Below, piece after piece: positions 17,517 to 24,647 of a DNA stretch of 64,000 nt. Origin of the DNA: an uncultured Collinsella sp. (lineage in GTDB: Bacteria; Actinomycetota; Coriobacteriia; Coriobacteriales; Coriobacteriaceae); assembly GCA_958437495.1 (NCBI GenBank), contig CAUBOH010000012.1, positions 6,153 to 70,152 on the forward strand, read 5' to 3'. The position numbers and the translations under genes were made by a program. Each line of letters begins with the position of its first letter. The stretch's first letter is position 1. The notes below the pieces were generated by a model. That model was not told the DNA's origin. It did no database searches and saw only the letters and a program-made list of their open reading frames with translations.

Positions 17517-17592
17517 TGGTGGGCCCTCCGGGATTCGAACCCAGAACCCAGGGATTATGAGTCCCCTGCGCTAACCGTTGCGCCAAGAGCCC
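17517..17592 (-). tRNA. tRNA with CAU anticodon (elongator Met or Ile2)
   Basis: Cloverleaf on the minus strand: acceptor GGGCTCT/AGGGCCC, D arm GGCGCAACGGTTAGCGC, anticodon stem-loop GGGGACTCATAATCCC (anticodon CAU), T arm CTGGGTTCGAATCCCGG with a mismatch, discriminator A, and an encoded CCA. The CTCATAA loop occurs both in elongator Met tRNAs and in lysidine-modified Ile2 tRNAs; the sequence alone does not let me decide. It lies between the two identical tRNA-Ala copies. Confidence 0.93.
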
Positions 17593-17692
17593 TTGTGATT
17601 AGTGGTTGCAAAGGTAATGGAGAACTTCTATGTAGAGAAGCGTTGCACCACGACGTGAAATACTACCATGCACGCGGCACCCGTTCAACGCA
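17593..17692. other. Unique spacer between CAU tRNA and repeat copy B
   Basis: About 100 bases with no ORF or terminator. On the minus strand this is the 5' flank of the CAU tRNA and should hold its promoter, but no convincing -35/-10 pair was seen. Confidence 0.5.
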
Positions 17693-17748
17693 CGATCTTG
17701 TCGACCAGGAGGATCATGGTGCCGCCTTTGACCTTGTGTGCCTATATG

Positions 17749-17776
17749 AAAAAAGGCCCCAACTTGCGTTGGAGCC
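17749..17776 (-). terminator. Rho-independent terminator after tRNA-Ala (copy B)
   Basis: Identical to the copy A terminator: 9-bp stem, GCAA loop and T6 on the minus strand. Confidence 0.85.
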
Positions 17777-17792
17777 TCATTCAATGCTCGGG

Positions 17793-17865
17793 TGGAGACG
17801 AGGGGGATCGAACCCCTGACCTCTTGACTGCCAGTCAAGCGCTCTCCCAGCTGAGCTACGCCCCC
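17793..17865 (-). tRNA. tRNA-Ala (GGC), copy B
   Basis: Identical in sequence to copy A at 17134-17206, with the same non-CCA 3' flank. Promoter and terminator are duplicated with it, so it should be expressed. Confidence 0.97.
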
Positions 17866-17877
17866 GTGCGAAGAAGT

Positions 17878-17906
17878 ACTATACGGGAACTCGGACGGCG
17901 ATGCAA
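17878..17906 (-). promoter_or_regulatory. Promoter of tRNA-Ala copy B
   Basis: Same TTGCAT-17 bp-TATAGT arrangement as copy A, shifted by 659 bases. Confidence 0.8.
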
Positions 17907-18062
17907 GGACAATTTTGGAAAAACTTTCGCCGCCGCGGCGCGGGTGCGCGGGCCCGCCCAGCGCCGAGGGGTCCGGTCATGCCCGCGGGGCGCGCCCCGC
18001 GGGCGGGCGGCGGCGCCGCCCGCCTTTCCGGCTCCAGCCCGGTCGCCGCCCGGGGACCTCCC

Positions 18063-18222
18063 GCCACGAAACGGGCCCATCTACTACGTTCGGCCGGCAC
18101 TGCCCGAACACACAGTCCTGGGCAAAAATAAAACCGCAGGTAGACGGCCTACGGTTTTCGCTAAACACCGGTTATGGTCGAGGGGTCGGGGTCAAACGTA
18201 GTAGAAGGGCCGGTTTCGTGGC
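18063..18222. repeat. 160-bp palindromic MITE-like element, copy 1
   Basis: The ends are imperfect inverted repeats of about 33 bp. Each end, read inward, begins GCCACGAAAC, then GGCC, then CTACTACGTT. There is no ORF. The inside holds an AACCGCAGGTAGACGGCC stretch that appears inverted in the second copy at 45755-45914, which is also exactly 160 bp. No obvious target duplication was seen. It adjoins the end of repeat copy B. Confidence 0.85.
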
Positions 18223-18275
18223 GGCGGCGTCGCGGACAGCCAACCCAAAGCGCCATAAAACGGGAAAACAGCTGT

Positions 18276-19433
18276 TTAGCGACCGATTTCCAGCCAATTG
18301 CACAACACGTTGGCACGCAGCTCCATTTCCCTCGTCCTTTGGGTCTCACTTTTGCACCTATAGCGTAAACCCAAACGTGAACAAAGGCTTTGCACAATCG
18401 CATCAAGCTGCGCAGCATCGTTAAGCATGTCGTGGGTAACCAAAAAGACGTCATACCCCATACTTTGTAGCGCCGTCATGCGTTTGGCATCGTGGTCCAG
18501 TACGGCGCCTGAACCATGGATAACCTCTCCCTGAATCTCCAATATGCCAGCTTTCATTATGGTCGGATTCACGATCACGATATCCCCGTAGCAGACTTTT
18601 TGCCCCGCAATGCTCTGGGCCGATGCAGTAAGCGGCGTAAAATCGTTGACGAAGACGTTCCGAAAGCCGGCACCCCCGCGGGAGCGAGGAAGCGACAGCA
18701 ATAGAATTCCCGCTACTTCTAGCGGGGAGGCCGCTATACCCGTAACCATCCGTGCGGCGTTATAAAACTTAGCACCCCACTTACGGCTTTTCATCTTCCT
18801 GGCGTACTCATGAAGCTCATTCAATTCGATAAGCGGCTTCCTCATCCAGAGCGAAGTGCCTTTGAGCTTCGTGATCTCTTTCGTCTTCTTTTGGACGTTT
18901 ATTCCCTTTGCATTTACCTGCTCTTTAACTTTTACGCGCGCATAAACTCGTTTCCATTGCGCTTCGTTTTGGCTTTCATCTAGTTCAAAGAGAGATTCGG
19001 TCGTGGAATCTTGAGCGGCGTCATCGGCCTTGCTCAGTTCTACTTCGGCTGCGGCGGTGGGCTCAAAGACAGAAAACCACCCACAGAACTCATACATGGC
19101 AAGGACGAGATCGGTTTGAGACACAAAGCGCGCCATGGTAAACAACGTTGCAAGCGGATTGGTTACCCTAAAGCCCATCGCTGTTTCCAGTGTACTGTCC
19201 ACCCCAGAAGCGTCTACGCAATGGATTGTTGTCCGTAATTCCGAATGGTAGTTAACGCCGCCAGGTACTGTCGTGGTAATAATCGGGGTTTTGAGTATGT
19301 CGGCTACGAAGGGGGCTTGGGATAGGGCTCGCCAGCCGTCATCGGAGCTGGGCAGGCGCGGGTAGAGGTCGCACACCTGCGGTGAGCAGCGCCAGTAGCG
19401 GAATGCGGTGTTTGCACAGACGATCTCGTCCAT
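18276..19433 (-). CDS. Unknown protein with possible C-terminal PD-(D/E)xK-like (DUF559/VSR-type) fold
   Basis: A 385-aa soluble protein. The N-terminus MDEIVCANTAFRYWR resembles the opening of an actinobacterial/coriobacterial family of unknown function often found in several copies per genome. The middle is charged and basic (about residues 170-215). The last 100 residues contain LEIQGEVIHGS, then LDHDAKRMTALQSMGYDVFLVTHDML, a spacing reminiscent of the E...D...K plus V-x-hydrophobic pattern of DUF559/VSR-like nuclease folds. That assignment is a weak inference. GGGGAGG precedes the ATG. It sits directly beside the tRNA cluster at the edge of the accessory region. Confidence 0.75.
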   Translation of the reverse strand: MDEIVCANTAFRYWRCSPQVCDLYPRLPSSDDGWRALSQAPFVADILKTPIITTTVPGGVNYHSELRTTIHCVDASGVDSTLETAMGFRVTNPLATLFTMARFVSQTDLVLAMYEFCGWFSVFEPTAAAEVELSKADDAAQDSTTESLFELDESQNEAQWKRVYARVKVKEQVNAKGINVQKKTKEITKLKGTSLWMRKPLIELNELHEYARKMKSRKWGAKFYNAARMVTGIAASPLEVAGILLLSLPRSRGGAGFRNVFVNDFTPLTASAQSIAGQKVCYGDIVIVNPTIMKAGILEIQGEVIHGSGAVLDHDAKRMTALQSMGYDVFLVTHDMLNDAAQLDAIVQSLCSRLGLRYRCKSETQRTREMELRANVLCNWLEIGR

Positions 19434-19756
19434 GTGGGCCTCCCCTGGTTTCGGCCGCAGGCCGTGCGGATTGCGGGCAAGGACGATTATCTACGGGGCA
19501 GTCATGCGGGTAAGTACGGGAAGCCGACCAAACACTGACCAAAAGCTTGACGCAATCTGGTGAAAAGCCCCCATAGGCGTGAACGTGCTGGTACGAGCTG
19601 TGAGCCAGTGGTCTCTGTCTCCACAATTGCGCGTAGATTGCGCTGAGAATTCAATGAATGAACGCAGATGCACTTCTCAAAATGCGCAATGACGACACCT
19701 AATGTGAACTGCGTAACATATAACGCCTTAGGTAACTTCGCTTCGATTTTGGTGTC
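19434..19756. other. Intergenic region, no feature recognised
   Basis: Between the 385-aa gene start and the tRNA-Val terminator. Short frames on the minus strand have no ribosome site or protein-like composition. The promoter of the 385-aa gene should lie here but was not identified. Confidence 0.4.
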
Positions 19757-19793
19757 AAAAAGAAAAAGGTCAAAGGTTTAACACCTCTGACCT
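19757..19793 (-). terminator. Terminator after tRNA-Val
   Basis: Minus-strand hairpin AGGTCAGAGG/CCTTTGACCT with a 7-nt loop followed by a T-rich tract (TTTTTCTTTTT). Confidence 0.85.
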
Positions 19794-19803
19794 GCGCTTT
19801 AGA

Positions 19804-19878
19804 TGGTGGGCGATACAAGATTCGAACTTGTGACCCCATCCGTGTGAAGGATATGCTCTACCCCTGAGCCAATCGCCC
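19804..19878 (-). tRNA. tRNA-Val (CAC)
   Basis: Minus-strand cloverleaf: acceptor GGGCGAT/ATCGCCC, D arm GCTCAGGGGTAGAGC, anticodon stem ATCC/GGAT with loop TTCACAC (anticodon CAC), T arm ACAAGTTCGAATCTTGT, discriminator A, encoded CCA. Confidence 0.96.
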
Positions 19879-20166
19879 GTCGCCTTTCGGCAAAAGAGAT
19901 ACTATCATAGCCGCCCGTGGTTTACCAAGAACTTTTTGCCCCCGATTTTAAATTCGTGGATGCAAGCCGCTTCAGCGTAAACCAAGCTGCTGGCAAACCC
20001 GCAGCAAAACCATTCTTAATCGTTTGATTCACGATGTCTTGAGGCGGCAGGCAAGTCGTGCGTTGTTGTCCGCACGCCGTGCGATAATTTGATTCGTAAT
20101 TAATTTGGACGACCGAAGGTCTTGCTCTGCTCTATCTGCGGAGTCTAATCGAGAAAGGACGCAATC
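19879..20166. other. Intergenic region upstream of the 223-aa gene
   Basis: AT-richer than the housekeeping DNA. A TGCGATAATTTGATTCG stretch near 20080-20097 could contain a -10 box for the following gene, but no clear -35 was found. Confidence 0.35.
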
Positions 20167-20838
20167 ATGGGTTCTGATAAGAAAACATCTAGCGAGAATG
20201 GTCGCATATACTATTTCGATAACCGCAAAGAGGACAAAGATGAAATGGAGAGGGTCAAACCCCTTCTCGACCTTGACCTTTGGGCACGCGAATTTGGAGC
20301 AGAGGAACTAGATGATCTGGTAAATAAACTGGCTGCTGAGAATAGGAATGGCAATGATACCTACAAGCTCGCAGATTGCTTTATTGAATGCATCGAAAAT
20401 AATGGCATTCCCAAAGACGAATCCGTAGCCAAATCCGATAACTACGCCTTTTTCAAGGCTCTTATCGAAGAGCTGGGCATTGAACCACAAACTGTTAAAT
20501 ACGTAAAAGATAACTACTTTGACATTACGCTACCCATGAGCGACGGTCCGTTTACCGTGAGCGTCAAACCATTTGCCCCTTATGTACCAGAGCCATGGCG
20601 GAGTGAAATCGCTATGAAGGCCAATGATAAGAAGGTCCGTGGCAAGAAGGACGATGGCAAGAGGATCGACCCTCGCTGGCACTACTTTGTGTCATGGGCG
20701 AAATACTGGGATGTCATTCTGAATTCCAATAGTGAATACGCAGCGAAGTTACGAGAACGCGACCCTGAGCACGCTAAACGCGAAACTCCCACTCACTTTA
20801 GCAATGCCGTCATGAAAAAATGGCTCAGAAAATCTTAA
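20167..20838 (+). CDS. Hypothetical protein, accessory region
   Basis: A 223-aa hydrophilic protein that I do not recognise. It is rich in charged residues, has no signal peptide or membrane segment, and has a lysine-rich patch around residue 160 (ANDKKVRGKKDDGKRIDPRW) followed by HYFVSWAKYWDVILN. AAAGGACG lies 7 nt before the ATG. A strong hairpin follows the stop. Codon use is AT-richer than the flanking housekeeping genes, suggesting transfer. It stands alone on its strand between tRNA-Val and a remnant regulator. Confidence 0.75.
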   Translation: MGSDKKTSSENGRIYYFDNRKEDKDEMERVKPLLDLDLWAREFGAEELDDLVNKLAAENRNGNDTYKLADCFIECIENNGIPKDESVAKSDNYAFFKALIEELGIEPQTVKYVKDNYFDITLPMSDGPFTVSVKPFAPYVPEPWRSEIAMKANDKKVRGKKDDGKRIDPRWHYFVSWAKYWDVILNSNSEYAAKLRERDPEHAKRETPTHFSNAVMKKWLRKS

Positions 20839-20844
20839 CTTTAC

Positions 20845-20873
20845 GGGCTGGCGAGGTGTACACCTTGCCAGCC
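20845..20873. terminator. Hairpin terminator between convergent genes
   Basis: GGGCTGGCGAGGTG pairs with CACCTTGCCAGCCC around a 2-nt centre. It lies between the stops of the 223-aa gene and the HTH remnant and could serve both directions; the T-tract is poor. Confidence 0.6.
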
Positions 20874-21071
20874 CTATTCGTCCAAAGCGATCGGTTGCCA
20901 GACGAGATCTTCGATGGTGCAGTTTAGGGTGTCTGCAAGCGCCAATGCCGAGGAAACCGAGGCGCGGCGTAGGTCGAGCTGGTTCTGCTCGTAGAGTTGT
21001 ATGGCGCGAAGCTTAACCCCCGATTGGGCGGCGAGCCGTTTTTGCGTTAAAGAACGGAGTGGATTTAACAC
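20874..21071 (-). pseudogene. XRE-type helix-turn-helix regulator, probably 5'-truncated
   Basis: A 65-aa frame with the core of an XRE/Cro domain: LTQKRLAAQSGVKLRAIQLYEQNQLDLRRASVSS-type sequence followed by ALADTLNCTIEDL. Family members start with a first helix such as LRELREERGLTQ; here the upstream in-frame sequence reads WINSIRVVLNPLRS, and the only start is a GTG with no ribosome site. This suggests loss of the N-terminus. It may instead be a short functional antitoxin-like protein; confidence in decay is moderate. Confidence 0.55.
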
Positions 21072-21131
21072 GACGCGAATTGAATTGATCCAATAAGACC
21101 CGAACCCTGCCGGCTGACTGCTTAGGCCGCC

Positions 21132-21254
21132 TCAATCGTCAGTGCCCATATGTCTACGGGAAAAGCCTGAGTCAACGAATAGATAGCGGCTTCGCCCCAC
21201 TTCATTAATTAAGCGAACAACGCTGTTCGCAATGTCATCTCTTCTGATCATCAT
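21132..21254 (-). CDS. Possible 40-aa small protein
   Basis: A short frame beginning MMIRRDDIANSVVRLINEVG and ending RRHMGTDD, with GGAGGCGG just upstream and a TATAAA about 35 nt before the start. It lies upstream of, and in the same direction as, the HTH remnant. It may be the N-terminal remnant of a larger gene. No family recognised. Confidence 0.35.
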   Translation of the reverse strand: MMIRRDDIANSVVRLINEVGRSRYLFVDSGFSRRHMGTDD

Positions 21255-21454
21255 CTAACCGCCTCCCACCACTCCTTTTTATAGGCATAGAACATATGTT
21301 TGCGTATTGTCACAAACGATAACTTTGTCGCAGAAATGCATATGGCTTCAAATTAGACATTGCATGCACATAAAAGCAACGCTCCCTTGCCGAAAGCGTT
21401 GCCCTTAAAGCTTCTACAGAACTCCTGTATCGCAGCCGAGTGCGTCGCATCGCA
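21255..21454. other. Intergenic region after the LPXTG gene
   Basis: AT-rich stretch between the surface-protein stop and the small ORF. It contains ACATATGT and TGCATGCA palindromic words, and a minus-strand AACGCTTTCGGCAAGGGAGCGTT hairpin near 21380-21400 that could terminate the surface-protein gene. Confidence 0.4.
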
Positions 21455-22561
21455 TCAGCAGCGATATGCGACGGCAAGGAGCGCTGTTCCCAGGAGCAAA
21501 AGCGTTAAGGAAGCAGCGATCCAGTTGTTGTCGCCGGTTTTGGGAAGTGTCGCTGTAGTTCCGGTGGCAGTCTTGGGTTTGGACGACGTGGCCGCCGTAG
21601 TCTTATTCACCGTCGTCTTGGTTGTCGCGGATGTCTTGGGCGACGTAGTCGAAGGCTTCACCGCAGGATTCGTCGACGTGTCAGCACCGGGCTTTCCCGC
21701 TGCAGGATCGGCGCTGCCAGCAGGCTCGCCCGCCCCACCACCAGGCACGTCGCGCACATCGCTCTCCCCTGCCGGGCCAGCAGCACCCTCGGGCTCTATC
21801 ACCACACGCGTGGCCACAGCCCCGCCGGCATCCAACACGCCTCTAGCCCCAAAGGTCCCACCGGCGGGCGCCACAAAGCGCGCGGACGTTAGCGATCCGG
21901 CCAGGCAGCCAATGCCGCCGTCGGCGCCGGTCGCATCTAGCCACGAGGCATCGACGGCAAGCGTCCCGAAGGGCACACCATCGCCGGGATCCTCGTCTAG
22001 GAGGTACGTGCCGTAAGCGTGCACGCCCGCTCCGGAGCCTGCGCCCGCAGCAACAACGCGCCCGCCACCGCGAACGACAAGACGACCCGCGACCAGGCCG
22101 GCCACGACCTCGTCCTCAATGCCGGCCCCTTCGGCCTGGGCATTGACGGTGCAGCCGTCCACCACCAATGCCTGAAACGCGTGGATCCCGCACTGCGATC
22201 CCGTGGCCGTTAGCGACCCGGTGCCGCGGAGCGTCAGGTTGCCCCACACCTCCAGACCGCACTGCGAAATGTCCACGATGGACGTTTGCATCTCCTTAAC
22301 GGAGTTTTGCCCGGTCAGGGTCACCACCAGGTAGCCGTCGGCGCCGATGGCCTCGCCTGAAAAGTCGTTGAGCTCCAGGTGGTCGGCATCGGTCCAGGCC
22401 CAACCGGGGCCTGAGACGCCCAGCTCGTAGTACGTCGTGCCCGTAATGATGAGGCTCTCCGCACCCGCGGCATAAGAAGGCCCGCCCAGCAAAATGCATA
22501 GGCAGGCCATGGCGGTAAACAGGATGTAGTGACGGCTAGTGTGGAACGCGGCAGCAAACAT
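21455..22561 (-). CDS. LPXTG-anchored surface protein with carbohydrate-binding-like repeat domain
   Basis: A 368-aa exported protein. An N-terminal signal peptide (about residues 1-32, hydrophobic FTAMACLCILLGG, cleavage likely after YAAGA) is followed by a 210-residue repetitive glycine-rich beta-helix-like region with repeats such as LTLRGTGSLTATGS, LVVDGCTVNAQAEG and LVVRGGGRVVAAG. A Pro/Thr/Ser-rich stalk (about 265-330) follows, then the sortase signal LPKTGD, a membrane helix and a YRC tail. Start set at 22561, with GGAG 6 nt upstream; the longer frame starts with TTG and lacks a site. A sortase gene is not in the window. Repeat architecture resembles coriobacterial carbohydrate-binding surface proteins; the ligand is unknown. 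Confidence 0.85.
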   Translation of the reverse strand: MFAAAFHTSRHYILFTAMACLCILLGGPSYAAGAESLIITGTTYYELGVSGPGWAWTDADHLELNDFSGEAIGADGYLVVTLTGQNSVKEMQTSIVDISQCGLEVWGNLTLRGTGSLTATGSQCGIHAFQALVVDGCTVNAQAEGAGIEDEVVAGLVAGRLVVRGGGRVVAAGAGSGAGVHAYGTYLLDEDPGDGVPFGTLAVDASWLDATGADGGIGCLAGSLTSARFVAPAGGTFGARGVLDAGGAVATRVVIEPEGAAGPAGESDVRDVPGGGAGEPAGSADPAAGKPGADTSTNPAVKPSTTSPKTSATTKTTVNKTTAATSSKPKTATGTTATLPKTGDNNWIAASLTLLLLGTALLAVAYRC

Positions 22562-22748
22562 AACCGCTCCGATCATCGCAGGAGCCAATAGAAGCTGCTC
22601 AAGAAAAATACCTGGTAGCAGCAGTTATTAGTGTAGCGAGATCGGGCGAGTAGCGAACGAATTGCCTGTAAACGAACCCCGAAATTAGGTGTAAATCGTT
22701 TTGCCAGTCGGTGAAAGGAGGAGGCGGACTCGTCGAGTCAGATATAGG

Positions 22749-24521
22749 CTACGAGATTGAACTGTCAGTGAAATTAACCAAAAAGGAAATCAATTCGCTG
22801 ATGTTCTCATTGCCCTTCAGCTTAGAAATGTCATTTTGTCTTATAAACGACAGGGAATTCTTGAGCCAATCATCTGAATCATGGGAGTGTTCAATTCCGC
22901 TCTCTTCGAATAGCGATTCGAGTTCTCCAGTTGTAAGAACATAAATACCAAACCGAACCAGGTCACGAAGCGACACACAGCAGGCTTGTCTCACGCTGTC
23001 AGGGATACCGGAAAACACATCTGTTTTGTAACGTTTTTTGATTAAAGAGGCAATCTCCTTTTCATCGGATGTCTCTTGAATCGCCAATTCCCTATAGATT
23101 TTCTTTAAGCTGTTAGCGGCAAAAAGGGCTCTTTGCCGAATCTCTAAATTGACAGAGAAGGCTTTCATTAAATTATTAAATTTGTCGTGATCATTGATGA
23201 TGTCAAAATCACAGACACACTTACAGGGGAGACCCGTTGCTTTATAAAACTTTTTAAGGTTTTTGAAGGCGTCTTTTCCATTTGTTGATACGAAAATCGG
23301 ATTATCGATTTCGGATATTTTGTCACAGAGTGCTGAGTAGACGATGGCGTCTCGAGGCGCCTCAACAAGAATTGCCTCCTTTGAGAACAATGCATCTATA
23401 TATTGCGGCGCATAATCGCTTCTATTCTTTAGCTTACCGATCTCGTCATTTTCGACAATGTTAAACGTGCTCTCGCCTCCATTACGCTTCAGCCTAATTA
23501 GCGAGACCTCAGAACCAACAGAATCAAGAATTCCCTGCAAGAAATACGAACTGTGGGTTGAAATAAAAGCGTTTTGCAGCGCGTCAGATTCGGCAAGCAT
23601 AGTTCCTAATTGTTTACCGAGTTCCATGGCATAGGTTGGATGAAGAAAAGCCTCTGGCTCGTCCACAAGAAGTATTGGCTTAGAGGCTCCCATAACTGTC
23701 AGCAGAATCGTTACATAGCTCCGAAAACCGTCGCCCTCGTTTCGAAGCTGTGTTGCATTCTGCATACAGGTTAGCTTTACCAACGAGTTATGACTATTTC
23801 GATAGCCTGAAAAGTCTTCAGATACGACTGGCACAACGGATTGACGGCTTGTTGTATTGTCCAGGGCAATATCTTTATGGAACAATCGTTTAACTGTTTC
23901 TGAAATGGTGCTGCACGTCTCATCAACGTCAAGCGCGCCTGATAACGTGTTATAGGAATCATCTCTAACTCCACGTGCCGGTTCACCAATCGAGAGAAGA
24001 AGGCGGTCTTCGGTCCCTGCATAATCAACAAACATGGGTCCCAAGAATTGCAGTATCTGTCTTTGCCGTTCTTTCTCTTCCAGCAAATGATCAGTTTCAT
24101 TGGGCTGAAGCAAGTTGTTCAAGCAAGCATGCCAGTCATCTTGCAAAGAAAAAGAACAAGGAAGCGATCGATACGTATACCCGCTGCTAGGTGATAATTG
24201 AGTACCGATATTGCAAAAATCTCTAACTCGCCATCCGTTCATACCGCGTACAACATGACCGGAGAGCCCATAAGAGCCATCAAGATCCTCTGCACTCTTT
24301 GGTAATGCAAGGTCTATTGAATCTGTAATTACATTGCTAGTGTCATACACATACGGCCCGTTGGGCCCATCGGTATTGCCGAGAATTGTCGAGCGTATTT
24401 CTTTAAGAAATTGACTCTTTCCCGAATTATTGGCTCCAATAACAATATTGATTTTACCAGGCGAGTAGCTGTCGCCATTTTTAAATGAAATAGAATTGAT
24501 TTTGAATTGGTAGTCATCCAT
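22749..24521 (-). CDS. OLD-family ATP-dependent endonuclease-like protein (AAA ATPase + TOPRIM)
   Basis: A 590-aa protein. The SMC/Rad50-like ATPase has Walker A IGANNSGKS (residues 28-36), a signature-like NEGDGFRSYVTILL, Walker B ILLVDEPEAFLHP near residue 285 and the histidine switch ISTHSSYFL. A TOPRIM segment follows: AILVEAPRDAIVY, then CVCDFDIIND with the acidic pair. The invariant VEG of TOPRIM is VEA here. This is the OLD (overcoming lysogenization defect) layout, used in phage defence and in effectors such as those of Gabija or some retrons; no GajB-type helicase or reverse transcriptase is adjacent. Codon use is AT-rich against neighbours, indicating transfer. The 438-aa gene lies 126 nt upstream on the same strand. 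Confidence 0.88.
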   Translation of the reverse strand: MDDYQFKINSISFKNGDSYSPGKINIVIGANNSGKSQFLKEIRSTILGNTDGPNGPYVYDTSNVITDSIDLALPKSAEDLDGSYGLSGHVVRGMNGWRVRDFCNIGTQLSPSSGYTYRSLPCSFSLQDDWHACLNNLLQPNETDHLLEEKERQRQILQFLGPMFVDYAGTEDRLLLSIGEPARGVRDDSYNTLSGALDVDETCSTISETVKRLFHKDIALDNTTSRQSVVPVVSEDFSGYRNSHNSLVKLTCMQNATQLRNEGDGFRSYVTILLTVMGASKPILLVDEPEAFLHPTYAMELGKQLGTMLAESDALQNAFISTHSSYFLQGILDSVGSEVSLIRLKRNGGESTFNIVENDEIGKLKNRSDYAPQYIDALFSKEAILVEAPRDAIVYSALCDKISEIDNPIFVSTNGKDAFKNLKKFYKATGLPCKCVCDFDIINDHDKFNNLMKAFSVNLEIRQRALFAANSLKKIYRELAIQETSDEKEIASLIKKRYKTDVFSGIPDSVRQACCVSLRDLVRFGIYVLTTGELESLFEESGIEHSHDSDDWLKNSLSFIRQNDISKLKGNENISELISFLVNFTDSSIS

Positions 24522-24647
24522 CTTGTCCTCGCCAACCTTTAATCACTTTTGAGTTGACCGATTACATTCAATACGGCCAGGCGATTCAAGCCCACAACAA
24601 GCTTCTGCTCACCGGCTCAGTAATGATTCCTCAGCATCTTATAATCA

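Larger units (their letters stand above)
17693..18070. repeat. 378-bp direct repeat, copy B (contains tRNA-Ala)
   Basis: Second copy of 17034-17411. It carries a 25-nt stub of the ABC-F start, which is no longer attached to a gene, so this is the derived copy. Its right end coincides with the terminal inverted repeat of the palindromic element at 18063-18222. Confidence 0.95.

Noticed and set aside
17034..18070. Assembly artefact as the cause of the repeated tRNA-Ala block
   Set aside because: Not ruled out, but the copies have different unique flanks on both sides, and the CAU tRNA lies between them, so a real duplication is preferred.
18063..18222. Short ORFs through the 160-bp element as a gene
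   Set aside because: Frames are broken between the two copies and follow the palindrome; no ribosome site.
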